A DNA stretch of 64,000 bases from Chania multitudinisentens RB-25 (lineage in GTDB: Bacteria > Pseudomonadota > Gammaproteobacteria > Enterobacterales > Enterobacteriaceae). The notes beneath the pieces are model-generated. The model did no database searches and was not told the origin of the DNA. It saw nothing but the letters and a program-made list of their open reading frames with translations. The stretch spans positions 1,922,001 through 1,986,000 of the forward strand of contig NZ_CP007044.2 in the NCBI RefSeq assembly GCF_000520015.2, written 5' to 3'. This document shows, piece after piece, positions 8,318-17,464 of the stretch (its first letter is position 1; every line of letters starts with the position of its first letter). A program made the position numbers and the translations under genes.

Positions 8318-9241
8318 ATGGTAACAACATTGGATAACGCATTGCTGGACGAGATCCTGCAACAGGTTCGCCCGTTGATTGGCCAAGGTAAGGTTGCGGA
8401 CTATATTCCTGCGTTGGCGGAGGTGGCAGCGGAGCATTTGGCAATCGCCGTGTGTACCGTCGATGGTGAAATATTCCAGGCCGGTGATGCCACGGAGCGG
8501 TTTTCGATCCAGTCGATTTCCAAAGTGTTGAGCCTGACGCTGGCGCTGATGCGCTATCAGGAAAGCGAGATCTGGCAGCGGGTAGGGAAAGAGCCTTCCG
8601 GTTTGCCGTTCAATTCGCTGCTACAACTGGAAATGGAGCAGGGCAAACCGCGCAACCCGTTTATCAACCCTGGCGCGCTGGTGGTGTGCGATATGCTGCA
8701 AAGCCGTTTCAGTGCACCTAAACAGCGCATGTTGGAAGTGGTGCGCCAATTGGCCGGTGAGAATGACCTGTTATACGATATTCGCGTGGCGCGTTCTGAG
8801 TTCGAACACTCCGATCGCAATGCGGCTATCGCTTACCTGATGAAATCATTTGGCAATTTTGAGAATGATGTGCTGACCGTGCTGCAAACCTATTTTCATT
8901 ACTGTGCGTTACGCATGAGTTGCGTGGAACTGGCGCGCTGCTTTGTCTATCTGGCCAATCAGGGGCGTGCGCTGAATGGCAATGAGGTCATCAGCCCATT
9001 GCAGGCGCGGCAGATTAACGCACTGATGATGACCAGCGGTATGTATGATGGTGCCGGTGAGTTTGCTTACCGTGTCGGCATGCCGGGTAAATCTGGTGTC
9101 GGGGGCGGCATTATCGCGATTGTGCCGGATGAGTTATCAATTGCCGTTTGGTCACCTGAGCTGGATATCTCCGGCAACTCGTTGGCGGGAACTGCGGCAC
9201 TGGAACTGTTGTCTCAACGCATTAGCCGTTCGATTTTTTAA
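8318..9241 (+). CDS. glsB: Glutaminase, serine beta-lactamase-like fold
   Basis: Hydrolyses glutamine to glutamate and ammonia in the cytoplasm. At 307 residues it has the usual family length. The catalytic Ser-x-x-Lys motif is in RFSIQSISKVLSLTLAL near residues 65-70. Family blocks NPFINPGALVVCDML, GKSGVGGGIIAIVPDELSIA and SGNSLAGTAALELL are present. The ATG is preceded by TGGAG about 7 nt upstream. It is followed 40 bp later by yggN on the same strand. E. coli has two paralogues (GlsA, GlsB); this one resembles GlsB/YneH. Confidence 0.93.
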   Translation: MVTTLDNALLDEILQQVRPLIGQGKVADYIPALAEVAAEHLAIAVCTVDGEIFQAGDATERFSIQSISKVLSLTLALMRYQESEIWQRVGKEPSGLPFNSLLQLEMEQGKPRNPFINPGALVVCDMLQSRFSAPKQRMLEVVRQLAGENDLLYDIRVARSEFEHSDRNAAIAYLMKSFGNFENDVLTVLQTYFHYCALRMSCVELARCFVYLANQGRALNGNEVISPLQARQINALMMTSGMYDGAGEFAYRVGMPGKSGVGGGIIAIVPDELSIAVWSPELDISGNSLAGTAALELLSQRISRSIF

Positions 9242-9281
9242 TCCCATTGTAAACGCTGCTGGAAGAGAGTCAGGAGAAATG

Positions 9282-9998
9282 ATGTTAAAGAAAGCCGGGT
9301 TAGCTTTGCTGTTGTTAACAGCTTCGCAGGCGCATGCCGTCTATCAGTGTAACGTTAACCCCCAGGATGACGTGATTATCAGCCCACAAATGGTGCAGGT
9401 GGTAGGAGCCAGCGGTAACTTGCAGATTTCCCCTGATGGCGACATCACCCGTAACGGGCAGGAGCTTAGCCTTAATGACGTTCAACGCCAGAAGGCTTTC
9501 AGCTATCAGAGCGCGTTGCGAAAAGAGTTACCCTGGATTGATCAGCATGCGCGGCAGTATTTGGAAAGGGCGCGTGTCGCATTGGATAACGTGATTGTGC
9601 AGCAGTTGGGCAGCGGCAGTAATGTACGTAACCGTTTGACCACGCTCGACAATCAGCTTAAACAACAGATGAACCGCATTATCGAACAGCGCAGTGATGG
9701 TTTGGCTTTTCACCATAAGGCCATCGCTCAGGTGGAACAGGACGGGCGCAACATTGTCCAGCAGAGTATGGGCGGTGTGTTGCAAGATAGTTTGAACGAA
9801 ATGGGGGTTAAACAGGCGACGAGTGGCAACGGTAATCCGTTACAGGCGCTGATGGGGAACCTGGGTGGTTTGCAACAGGCGATTCAGAACGAATGGAATA
9901 ATCAGGAGCAGGATTTCCAAAACTTCGGTAATGACGTGTGCAAACGCGTTACAGCGCTGGAAACTCAACGCAAGAATCTGCTTAATGCGTTGAAGTAA
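9282..9998 (+). CDS. yggN: Periplasmic DUF2884 protein YggN
   Basis: 238 residues with a clear Sec signal peptide: MLKKAGLALLLLTASQAHA, then mature VYQCNVNPQDDVII. The rest is largely helical and rich in Gln and Asn, with FSYQSALRKELPWIDQHARQ and a terminal Cys in NDVCKRV that could pair with the N-terminal Cys. Start choice: AGGAG lies 5 nt before this ATG. An adjacent upstream ATG is too close to the site, and a far-upstream start would overlap glsB. Function unknown. Confidence 0.88.
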   Translation: MLKKAGLALLLLTASQAHAVYQCNVNPQDDVIISPQMVQVVGASGNLQISPDGDITRNGQELSLNDVQRQKAFSYQSALRKELPWIDQHARQYLERARVALDNVIVQQLGSGSNVRNRLTTLDNQLKQQMNRIIEQRSDGLAFHHKAIAQVEQDGRNIVQQSMGGVLQDSLNEMGVKQATSGNGNPLQALMGNLGGLQQAIQNEWNNQEQDFQNFGNDVCKRVTALETQRKNLLNALK

Positions 9999-10040
9999 TT
10001 ATCAGCCTGCACGCCGCAGAACTCGTTTGGAAAGAACCAG

Positions 10041-10069
10041 AAAAGCGCTGAACTCTCAGCGCTTTTTGT
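10041..10069. terminator. Bidirectional terminator between yggN and hemW
   Basis: An 11-bp perfect stem, AAAAGCGCTGA paired with TCAGCGCTTTT around a 4-nt loop, followed by TGTTT. The complementary strand also has an A/T-rich flank. It ends next to the hemW stop. Confidence 0.85.
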
Positions 10070-11221
10070 TTACTCGTCCGGCAGAAAAAGTTCCAGTAGC
10101 GAGTTAAGGAACAACTTACCTTTTTCCGTAATCTGCCAGTGTTCCGCCGTCTCCTCCAGGTAACCTTGCGCCAGTGCTACGTCCAACGAGGTACGGATCA
10201 CGCTTTCATCCAACCCGGTGTAGCGGGCAAATTCGGCGCGCGGTGCCGCTTCCAGCAGGCGAAAACGGTTCATAAAGAACTCGAATGGCCGATCATGCAG
10301 CGCGACTTCATGCAGTTTATCCCGGTATTCACCGCGCATAAAACCGCGTGGATGTTTGGTTTTGGCGGTGCGCAGAATGCGGCCGTCGCTGAACGTCAAT
10401 TTGCCATGTGCGCCGCAGCCAATCCCCAGATAGTCGCCAAAACGCCAATAATTGAGGTTATGCTGGCACTGATAACCTGGTTTGGCATAGGCAGAGGTTT
10501 CATATTGCTGATAACCGGCGGCCCTTAGCAGCTCGTGCCCTTGCTGAAAGATATCCCACAGTGCGTCATCATCTGGCAGCACCGGTGGGCGCGAACTGAA
10601 CAGGGTATTTGGCTCAATAGTGAGCTGATACCATGACAGATGCGGCGGATTAAGGGCAATTGCCTGGCGTAAATCGTCCAGGGCTTCTGCCAGTGATTGA
10701 TCCGGCAGGCCGTGCATCAGATCGAGGTTGAAACTGCGCAGGCCCAGGCCGGTAGCCAGATGCGCCGCACGTTTGGCCTCATCCGGCCCGTGGATGCGCC
10801 CCAAGCGCGTTAGCTTCTCGGCGCTGAAACTTTGCACGCCGATCGAAATGCGGTTCACCCCGGCGCGCTGATAGCCGCTGAAGCGATCGGCTTCCACGGT
10901 ACCGGGGTTGGCTTCCATGGTGATCTCCGCATCGGCAGCCACGTGAATCCGTGCACGCACTCCGTCCAGTAAGGCCTGCATGGCTTCGGCACTCAGCAGG
11001 CTTGGCGTGCCGCCGCCAATAAAAATAGTGCTGATTTCACGGCTACTGGTGAGCGGCAGATCGGCATCCAGATCGGCCAGCAGGTGATCAACATATTCTT
11101 GGTGCGGTACTTCGCCCTTTAAGGCGTGCGAGTTGAAATCGCAGTACGGACATTTCTGTACGCACCAGGGAATATGAATGTACAGGCTGAGCGGTGGTAG
11201 TTGCACAGGGTTAGTGGGCAT
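10070..11221 (-). CDS. hemW: Heme chaperone / radical SAM protein HemW
   Basis: 383 residues, formerly described as HemN-like. The radical SAM motif CX3CX2C is in IHIPWCVQKCPYCDFNSH near residues 20-28. GGGTPSLL and GVQSFSAEKLTRLGRIH follow. E. coli and Lactococcus homologues bind and deliver heme rather than acting as coproporphyrinogen oxidase; HemN itself needs an extra N-terminal Cys not seen here. The start overlaps the end of rdgB by 11 bp, so it is probably co-transcribed in the yggS-proC-yggT-yggU-rdgB-hemW series. Confidence 0.94.
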   Translation of the reverse strand: MPTNPVQLPPLSLYIHIPWCVQKCPYCDFNSHALKGEVPHQEYVDHLLADLDADLPLTSSREISTIFIGGGTPSLLSAEAMQALLDGVRARIHVAADAEITMEANPGTVEADRFSGYQRAGVNRISIGVQSFSAEKLTRLGRIHGPDEAKRAAHLATGLGLRSFNLDLMHGLPDQSLAEALDDLRQAIALNPPHLSWYQLTIEPNTLFSSRPPVLPDDDALWDIFQQGHELLRAAGYQQYETSAYAKPGYQCQHNLNYWRFGDYLGIGCGAHGKLTFSDGRILRTAKTKHPRGFMRGEYRDKLHEVALHDRPFEFFMNRFRLLEAAPRAEFARYTGLDESVIRTSLDVALAQGYLEETAEHWQITEKGKLFLNSLLELFLPDE

Positions 11222-11807
11222 TACGCAAGGCTGCCAACATCAGTTGCAAGGCTTTGCCTCGGTGTGACACGGCACTTTTCTCATCCCGTGACAGTTCCGC
11301 TGCCGTACAGCCCAACTCCGGCACGTAGAAGATTGGATCGTAACCAAAACCGCCTTCACCGGCAGATTTAAAGGTCACTTCACCCGCCCAAGAACCATGG
11401 AACACCAATGGGGTTGGATCTTCCGCATGGCGCATGTATACCAGCACACAATGGAATTGCGCCGCGCGTTGGCCTGGTGGCACGTCTTGCAACGCCACCA
11501 GCAGTTTCTCCAGGTTCTGCTGGTCACTGGCATCGACACCTGCATAACGTGCGGAATAAATGCCCGGAGCACCGCCCAGTGCATCAACGGCCAGGCCTGA
11601 ATCGTCGGCAATTGCGGGCAGGCCGGTGATCTGCGCGGCATGGCGGGCTTTCAGGATGGCGTTTTCGATAAACGTCAGCCCGGTTTCTTCGGCGGAGTCT
11701 ACGCCCAGTTCGGTTTGGGCTATCACATCCAGGCCGAAATCGGCGAGCAGGCTGGCGAGTTCACGCACTTTACCGGGGTTCCCGGTGGCAAGAACGACTT
11801 TTTGCAT
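11211..11807 (-). CDS. rdgB: dITP/XTP pyrophosphatase
   Basis: Ham1-family nucleotide sanitiser that removes deaminated purine triphosphates (dITP, XTP) from the pool. 198 residues. MQKVVLATGNPGKVRELASL is the nucleotide-binding start, AIADDSGLAVDALGGAPGIY the active-site segment, and GGFGYDPIFYVPE the base-recognition region. It lies 17 bp after yggU and overlaps hemW. Confidence 0.96.
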   Translation of the reverse strand: MQKVVLATGNPGKVRELASLLADFGLDVIAQTELGVDSAEETGLTFIENAILKARHAAQITGLPAIADDSGLAVDALGGAPGIYSARYAGVDASDQQNLEKLLVALQDVPPGQRAAQFHCVLVYMRHAEDPTPLVFHGSWAGEVTFKSAGEGGFGYDPIFYVPELGCTAAELSRDEKSAVSHRGKALQLMLAALRNAH

Positions 11808-11824
11808 AATGATTACCTTGAAAA

Positions 11825-12115
11825 TTAACCCATAAGCGCTGCGATCGCGGCAGGGATCTGTTGCGGGTTGATGATGCGTAGCTGTTTATGCCGGCCCAGT
11901 TCGCCTTTCTCAATCACCACATTACTTTTCGCCACCTTGAACTGCTTGGCGATAAACTTGATCAGATGGGCGTTGGCCTGGCCGTCAACGGGCGGTGCCG
12001 TGATGGCGACTTTTATTTCATCGCCATGCAGACCGATAATCTGATCGCGGCTGGCTTTCGGCTGAATATAAAGCCTGATAGCCAGCCCGTCCAGCACAGG
12101 GGTGACTGCACTCAC
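11825..12115 (-). CDS. yggU: YggU family protein (DUF167)
   Basis: 96-residue small protein of the DUF167/UPF0235 family: LYIQPKASRDQIIGLHGDEI and AITAPPVDGQANAHLIKFIA are the family blocks. Its start overlaps the yggT stop by 4 nt, suggesting coupling. Function unknown. Confidence 0.92.
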   Translation of the reverse strand: MSAVTPVLDGLAIRLYIQPKASRDQIIGLHGDEIKVAITAPPVDGQANAHLIKFIAKQFKVAKSNVVIEKGELGRHKQLRIINPQQIPAAIAALMG

Positions 12116-12666
12116 AGTTGAAGCCAGAGTTCGCCGAACATATCCATACCCAGATAGTTGAGGAGGTACAGAATAAGAATCACCACCATGGCAGAAAAAT
12201 CAATCCCGCCCATGGCAGGAATGATGCGGCGGATCGGTGCCATCAACGGCTCGGTGAGTTGATACATCACATAATCGATCGGGCTGCGACCCTGGCTGAT
12301 CCAACTCATCAGGGCGCGGATAATCATCACCCAGAAGATCACATAACCGGCGGATTTGAGCAGTGAGATCAGGCCAAACAATAGATTGTACGGACTCAGC
12401 GCAAGGGTACCGCTTTGAATCAACAACAACAGTGGATATTTGATAGCCATCAGCAGAAATGCCAACAGCAACGATGCGCTGTCTATCGGCCCCAGCGCAG
12501 GAATGATGCGGCGCAACGGGCCCACGATCGGCTGGGTGATTTTTACCACGAACTGCGAGAACGGATTATAAAAGTCAGTACGTGTTAATTGCATCCAAAT
12601 GCGCAGCAACAGCACCATCACGTAAATATCAACAACGGTTTTGACCAGGAAAGTCAGCGTTAGCAT
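12112..12666 (-). CDS. yggT: YggT family membrane protein
   Basis: 184-residue inner-membrane protein with two repeats of the YGGT unit. Each has a hydrophobic helix followed by a P-I-x-P-x-R-R-I-I-P motif: ITQPIVGPLRRIIPALGPID in the first half and LTEPLMAPIRRIIPAMGGID in the second. About four hydrophobic segments are visible. It lies 79 bp downstream of proC. Reported effects in E. coli concern osmotic and K+ stress; the precise function is not established. Confidence 0.92.
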   Translation of the reverse strand: MLTLTFLVKTVVDIYVMVLLLRIWMQLTRTDFYNPFSQFVVKITQPIVGPLRRIIPALGPIDSASLLLAFLLMAIKYPLLLLIQSGTLALSPYNLLFGLISLLKSAGYVIFWVMIIRALMSWISQGRSPIDYVMYQLTEPLMAPIRRIIPAMGGIDFSAMVVILILYLLNYLGMDMFGELWLQL

Positions 12667-12745
12667 GTGAGTTACCCTTTTCCTTAACTCTTGGTTATCC
12701 CCTTTATTTTTCAGGCGGTTGTTGCCTGAAATTCATAGGGTATCA

Positions 12746-13567
12746 TTAAAATAGCTTTTCCATTTCCTGTGCGCGGGAAACGGCTGCCTGCATCGCTTTA
12801 GCAACGGTGGCAGGCAGTTGTTGTTCGTTGAACACCCGCAAGGCTTCTGCGGTGGTGCCCCCTTTGGATGTTACCTGCTCGCGCAATGTAGACAACGGTA
12901 TTTCCGGGTTGGCGGCCGCCAGTGCCGCAGCGCCGATGGCGGCCTGCTGCACCAGTTCGCGTGCCGCTTGGTGGCTAAAGCCCATGCGTTCAGCTTCCTG
13001 TTGCATGGCATCCATAAACAGGAAGAAATAAGCGGGTGCACTGCCCGCAGCGGCAATCACCCCGTTAATGCCGTTTTCGTCTGCAACCCAACACACTTTC
13101 CCGACTGAACTCATCAGATCGCGGGTGTAATCGCGATCTGCTTGGCTGACCTGGGGGGGAGCATACAGCCCGCTCATGCCCTTACCTACTAACGATGGGG
13201 TGTTGGGCATAATACGCACAATGTTCAGTGGTTCACCCAGCATCTGATAGAAACGGCTGACCAAAATCCCGGCGGCGATGGACAGCACCAGTTTACCGGA
13301 GAGATCAATCTGTTCCTGCAACGGTTTGCAAACGTCTGCCATCATTTGTGGTTTTACTGCCAGCACCACCACATCGGCTTCCTGCGCGCAGGCAATATTG
13401 TTCGCGCTGCTGATGATGCCATAATCGGTAGCCAGTGCATCACGATTCTTTGAAGAAGGTGCGCAAACGCTGATGAGCGTTGCCGGATAACCGCCAGCAA
13501 CCAGGCCAGCGATAATAGCGCGTGCCATGTTACCGGCACCAATAAAGGTAATCTTGCGATGTTGCAT
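12746..13567 (-). CDS. proC: Pyrroline-5-carboxylate reductase
   Basis: Last step of proline synthesis, NADPH-dependent. The ATG at 13567 gives 273 residues, the usual length, and has GAGGGAT upstream; the open frame extends 24 codons further but with no support. The Rossmann motif ITFIGAGNMARAIIAGL is at the N-terminus. VRIMPNTPSLVGKGMSGLYA and AAGSAPAYFFLFMDAM belong to the family signature. It lies 34 bp downstream of yggS, as in E. coli relatives. Confidence 0.95.
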   Translation of the reverse strand: MQHRKITFIGAGNMARAIIAGLVAGGYPATLISVCAPSSKNRDALATDYGIISSANNIACAQEADVVVLAVKPQMMADVCKPLQEQIDLSGKLVLSIAAGILVSRFYQMLGEPLNIVRIMPNTPSLVGKGMSGLYAPPQVSQADRDYTRDLMSSVGKVCWVADENGINGVIAAAGSAPAYFFLFMDAMQQEAERMGFSHQAARELVQQAAIGAAALAAANPEIPLSTLREQVTSKGGTTAEALRVFNEQQLPATVAKAMQAAVSRAQEMEKLF

Positions 13568-13601
13568 CAAATCCCTCGTTAATTCAGTTGTGCCCACCGA
13601 C

Positions 13602-14303
13602 CTACGTATAGTCACGGGCTCCGAAAATGGCGGTGCCAATACGCACCATCGTGCTGCCAGCGGCGATAGCGGCGGCCATATCGTCAGTCATGCCCATCGA
13701 CAACGTATCCACCTGTGGATAGTGCTGCTTAAGAGCCAGAAAGGCGTCATGCATCAGCCCGAAGACCGCCACTTGGCGCTGATAGTCAGTTTCTGGTGCC
13801 GGGATAGCCATCAGGCCGCGCAACGTGACATTGGGCAAGGCGGCTATCGCTGCGGCCAGCGCGGGCAGTTCATCCAATACAATGCCAGATTTGCTTTGCT
13901 CATCGCTGATATTTATCTGGATCAGCACATTAAGCGCTGACATACCTACCGGGCGCTGATCGCTCAGGCGCTGGGCGATACGCAGGCGGTCAAGGGTGTG
14001 GCACCAGGCGAAGTGCTCTGCCACCTGTTTGCTTTTGTTGGATTGCAAGGGGCCGATAAAGTGCCATTCCAATCCACTTCCTGCTGGTAATTGAGAAAAA
14101 TACCGGATCTTGTCTACGCCTTCCTGCACGTAATTTTCGCCGAATGCGCGCTGGCCTGCCGCGATGGCTTTTGCGATCGCTTCCACAGGCTTGGTTTTAC
14201 TGACTGCAAGCAATGTCACTTCTTCTGGAGCACGTGCGCAGCGTTGAGCTGCCGCAGCAATATGGCTCCTGACATCCTGCAAGTTCTGTTGGATAGTGCT
14301 CAT
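13602..14303 (-). CDS. yggS: PLP homeostasis protein YggS
   Basis: PLP-binding, single-domain alanine-racemase-fold protein involved in vitamin B6 and amino acid balance. 233 residues. The PLP lysine is in LLAVSKTKPVEAI at about residue 36. FGENYVQEGVDKI, WHFIGPLQSNKSK and LSMGMTDDMAAAIAAGSTMV are family signatures, with phosphate-binding GSTMVRIG at the end. It is the first gene of the leftward group and is divergent from yggR: the two starts are about 20 bp apart, so promoters overlap coding sequence. Confidence 0.95.
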   Translation of the reverse strand: MSTIQQNLQDVRSHIAAAAQRCARAPEEVTLLAVSKTKPVEAIAKAIAAGQRAFGENYVQEGVDKIRYFSQLPAGSGLEWHFIGPLQSNKSKQVAEHFAWCHTLDRLRIAQRLSDQRPVGMSALNVLIQINISDEQSKSGIVLDELPALAAAIAALPNVTLRGLMAIPAPETDYQRQVAVFGLMHDAFLALKQHYPQVDTLSMGMTDDMAAAIAAGSTMVRIGTAIFGARDYT

Positions 14304-14323
14304 TGTTGACCCAGGAGATTGAT

Positions 14324-15328
14324 ATGGATATCGATAAGTTGGTGGTTCTTAGTGTAAAACATAATGCCTCCGATCTGCACCTTTGTACCGGTCATCAGCC
14401 GATGCTGCGTATTGATGGTGAATTGCGGCCAGTAGAAGAAATAGAAGCGGTTTCGCACTCACAGATGGCTGGCTGGTGCGAAACATTGTTGACGCAGGAG
14501 CAACGGCAGCAGCTACAGGGGAGTGGCCAGCTCGATCTGGCTTTGACATTGGCGGGTGGCAGCCGCTTGCGCGCCAATTTCTTTTTACAGAATGGCGGGG
14601 TGTCCATCGCCTTGCGCCGGATTGCCAGTGCATGCCCGACCTTGGCCGAACTGGAAACCCCCGAGATCATTCCGGCGCTGATCCAGCGGGAAGATGGCCT
14701 GATTTTGGTTACTGGAGCGACTGGAAGCGGTAAATCCACCACCCTGGCAGCGATGATTGATTTTATCAACCAGCATCAGCGCCGCCATATTCTAACGCTG
14801 GAAGATCCGATTGAGTTTATCCACCACAGCCAGCGTTCCCTGATCCAGCAGCGTGAACTGGGGCGCGATACCCGCAGCTTTGATGAGGCACTGCGGGCAG
14901 CGCTGCGTGAAGATCCCGATGTGATCCTGCTGGGGGAACTGCGCGATACCGCCACGATCCGGCTAGCGTTGACTGCGGCAGAAACCGGCCACCTGGTATT
15001 GGCGACGTTGCATACCCGCAGTGCGCCGCAGGCGGTAGAACGGTTGGTGGATGTATTCCCGGTAGAGGAAAAGCCTTACGTTCGGGCGCAACTGGCAAAC
15101 AGCTTGCAGGCGGTGATTGCGCAAAAGCTGTTGAGTAAACCTGGCGGTGGGCGGGTGGCAATTTATGAGATCCTCACTGCGACTGCCGCAGTGAGTAGCA
15201 TGATCCGCGAAGGTAAAACGCACCAACTTGCCAGCGTATTGCAAACCGGTGCACAGTCAGGCATGCAGACCTTTGAGCAGGGTTTACAGCAGCGTATTCA
15301 GGCAGGTTTGCTCAGCGGAGCGGCTTAG
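14324..15328 (+). CDS. yggR: PilT-like type II/IV secretion ATPase YggR
   Basis: 334-residue hexameric-type ATPase of the PilT/GspE family. The ATG chosen has AGGAG 6 nt upstream and yields MDIDKLVVLSVKHNASDLHL, typical of PilT starts. Walker A is GATGSGKSTT, Asp-box EDPIEF, and Walker B DVILLGELRDTATIRLALTA with a His box (ATLHTRSA). Leu replaces the usual Val/Ile-G-E neighbour (LLGELRD) without loss of the Glu. No pilus genes are adjacent, so its partner machinery is unknown; PilT-type retraction is the family role. Confidence 0.9.
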   Translation: MDIDKLVVLSVKHNASDLHLCTGHQPMLRIDGELRPVEEIEAVSHSQMAGWCETLLTQEQRQQLQGSGQLDLALTLAGGSRLRANFFLQNGGVSIALRRIASACPTLAELETPEIIPALIQREDGLILVTGATGSGKSTTLAAMIDFINQHQRRHILTLEDPIEFIHHSQRSLIQQRELGRDTRSFDEALRAALREDPDVILLGELRDTATIRLALTAAETGHLVLATLHTRSAPQAVERLVDVFPVEEKPYVRAQLANSLQAVIAQKLLSKPGGGRVAIYEILTATAAVSSMIREGKTHQLASVLQTGAQSGMQTFEQGLQQRIQAGLLSGAA

Positions 15329-15337
15329 GTGACACGG

Positions 15338-15760
15338 TTAGCTCAGTTGCTGCTCGAACCAGCTTTCCAGGATCACGACGGCGGAAGCCGAGTCAACGCT
15401 GCCTTTATCCAAGGCGCGGAAACCACCGCGATCAAACAGGTGAGCGCGAGCCTCAACGGTACTCAGGCGTTCATCATGCAAGGCGATTTGCACACCGAAC
15501 CGGCCATGCAGGCGGTTGGCAAATTTACGTGCACGTTCGGTCAGGGGTTGTTCAGTACCATCCATATTCAGCGGCAGGCCGACCACCACTAAATCCGGCT
15601 GCCACTCTTTCAGTAGCCGCTCAACTTTCTGCCAGTCAGGGGTGCCGTCCTGTGCTTTAAACGCTGCCAAGGCGCGTGCGGTGCCGGTGATCTCCTGGCC
15701 GATGGCTGCGCCAATGCTGGTGGTGCCGAAGTCGAAGGCAATAATGGTGCGGTTAGCCAT
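15338..15760 (-). CDS. yqgF: Putative Holliday junction resolvase / pre-16S rRNA nuclease YqgF
   Basis: 140-residue RNase H-fold protein. First catalytic Asp in TIIAFDFGTTSIGAAIG, Glu region LVVVGLPLNMDGTEQPLTERA, and LHDERLSTVEARAHLF with later Asp in GSVDSASAVVIL. The family acts in 16S rRNA 5'-end maturation. The stop of yqgE and this ATG overlap as TGATG, so translation is probably coupled. It converges on yggR with 9 bp between stops. Confidence 0.94.
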   Translation of the reverse strand: MANRTIIAFDFGTTSIGAAIGQEITGTARALAAFKAQDGTPDWQKVERLLKEWQPDLVVVGLPLNMDGTEQPLTERARKFANRLHGRFGVQIALHDERLSTVEARAHLFDRGGFRALDKGSVDSASAVVILESWFEQQLS

Positions 15761-16323
15761 CAGGCATGCCCAGCCTGGTTGGCAATGCTGCGAATATCAA
15801 TACCCAAGCGGTTTGCCGCTTCGCGCCAGCGGCTGGCGATCGGCGTATGGAATAAGATATCGGTGTCGGCTTCGGTGGTCAGCCAGGCGTTATCCAAAAC
15901 CTCTTGCTCCAGTTGGTCTTTTTCCCAACCGGCATAGCCGAGAGCGACTAAGACGTCTTCTGGCTGTTCTGGGGTTCCAAGGGTTTCTAACACGTCTTTT
16001 GAGGTGGTGATCATGGTCTGCCGTGAAATCTGAATGCTTGAACTGAATCCTTTACGCGGCGTGTGCAGAATAAAACCACGATCATCAGCCAGTGGCCCAC
16101 CGGCAAATACCGGTTTGTCCAAGCTGATGGCAGGATCACGTGGTGAAGGGGTGATTTTGAGTTTGCTCAACACCGATTCCACTGTGAACTGTTCCACTGG
16201 TTTGTTAATAACTAACCCCATGGCGCCATCTTCAGTATGTTCACAAATGTAGATCACCGAATGTTTGAAACGCGGATCTTGCATTCCTGGCATGGCAATG
16301 AGGAAGTGGTGCTGTAAATTCAT
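15760..16323 (-). CDS. yqgE: YqgE family protein (DUF179)
   Basis: 187 residues from the ATG at 16323 (MNLQHHFLIAMPGMQDPRF). The frame is open 24 codons further upstream but without similarity. Family blocks: SVIYICEHTEDGAMGLVINK, FAGGPLADDRGFILHT and GYAGWEKDQLEQEVLDNAWL. Function is not known; in most gammaproteobacteria it precedes yqgF as here. Confidence 0.94.
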   Translation of the reverse strand: MNLQHHFLIAMPGMQDPRFKHSVIYICEHTEDGAMGLVINKPVEQFTVESVLSKLKITPSPRDPAISLDKPVFAGGPLADDRGFILHTPRKGFSSSIQISRQTMITTSKDVLETLGTPEQPEDVLVALGYAGWEKDQLEQEVLDNAWLTTEADTDILFHTPIASRWREAANRLGIDIRSIANQAGHA

Positions 16324-16480
16324 GTCGTTATGTAAGATTTTATTGGTTGGAAAGTAAACATCCGCCAGTATGCGGCTATCTCCACGGTCTTTCAAGTTAC
16401 CAGTATGGTTGCCCGGATTATCGGATAATGAGCCTTATAGCGGCAGCCCATTATCCGTGCTACTGAGAAATAGCCCCTGC

Positions 16481-17431
16481 TTATTTCGCGGCCAGACGTT
16501 TTTCAATCGCATCCATCAGCATACCGGTGATGGAAACCGGGAAAGCGGCTTCGATTTCACGGGCGCAGGTTGGGCTGGTAACGTTGATCTCGGTAAGGCG
16601 ATCGCCAATTACATCCAAACCAACGAAAATCAATCCCTTTTCTTTCAGCGTTGGTGCCACTGCACGGGCAATCTTCCAGTCACTGTCGCTTAGCGGGCGA
16701 GGTTCACCACGGCCACCGGCAGCCAGATTACCACGGGTTTCTCCTTGGGCCGGAATACGTGCCAGGCAGTAAGGCACCGGTTCGCCATCCACCACCAGAA
16801 TACGTTTATCCCCTTCTTTTATGGCGGGCAGGAAGTTTTGCGCCATGCAGAAACGGCTGCCGTGCTCGGTCAGGGTTTCGATAATCACCGACAGGTTAGG
16901 ATCATCCTGCTTCACGCGGAAAATCGACGCTCCACCCATACCGTCCAACGGTTTGAGGATAATGTCGCCATGTTGCTGATGAAACTTGCGGATATGTGCT
17001 GCGCTACGGCTGACCAGCGTGTCCGGCGTCAGTTCTGGGAACCAGGCGGTGAACAGTTTTTCGTTGCAGTCACGCAGGCTCTGCGGTTTGTTGACCACCA
17101 AAGTGCCTTTCACTTCAGCACGTTCCAGAATATAGGTGGCGTAGATATATTCGGTATCAAAAGGGGGATCTTTACGCATCAGGATAACGTCCAGATCCTG
17201 CAAAGCCAGATCCTGCTCGGCGGTGAAACTGAACCAGTGCTCTTTATCTTCCTGCACCTTCAGCAGGCGTGTACGGGCGCGGCCATCACCAGCATGCAGA
17301 TAGAGATCGTTCATCTCCATATAATGCAGTTCCCAGCCACGGCGCTGTGCTTCGAGCAGCATGGCGAAGCTGGTGTCTTTCTTGATATTGATGGAGGCAA
17401 TAGGGTCCATCACGATGCCAAGTTTGATCAT
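16481..17431 (-). CDS. gshB: Glutathione synthetase
   Basis: ATP-grasp enzyme that joins gamma-glutamylcysteine and glycine. 316 residues. Visible motifs: LGIVMDPIASINIKKDTSFA at the N-terminus, ILKPLDGMGGASIF (ATP-grasp lysine and glycine loop), MAQNFLPAIKEGDKRILVVD and DVIGDRLTEINVTSPT with metal-binding Glu/Asn. It lies 33 bp downstream of rsmE, as in related genomes. Confidence 0.96.
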   Translation of the reverse strand: MIKLGIVMDPIASINIKKDTSFAMLLEAQRRGWELHYMEMNDLYLHAGDGRARTRLLKVQEDKEHWFSFTAEQDLALQDLDVILMRKDPPFDTEYIYATYILERAEVKGTLVVNKPQSLRDCNEKLFTAWFPELTPDTLVSRSAAHIRKFHQQHGDIILKPLDGMGGASIFRVKQDDPNLSVIIETLTEHGSRFCMAQNFLPAIKEGDKRILVVDGEPVPYCLARIPAQGETRGNLAAGGRGEPRPLSDSDWKIARAVAPTLKEKGLIFVGLDVIGDRLTEINVTSPTCAREIEAAFPVSITGMLMDAIEKRLAAK

Positions 17432-17464
17432 CTTTTCTCCTTACAAGCCTGTGTCAACAAGCTG

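Noticed and set aside
9045..9281. Extended N-terminus of yggN overlapping glsB
   Set aside because: It would bury the obvious signal peptide; the later ATG has a proper ribosome site.
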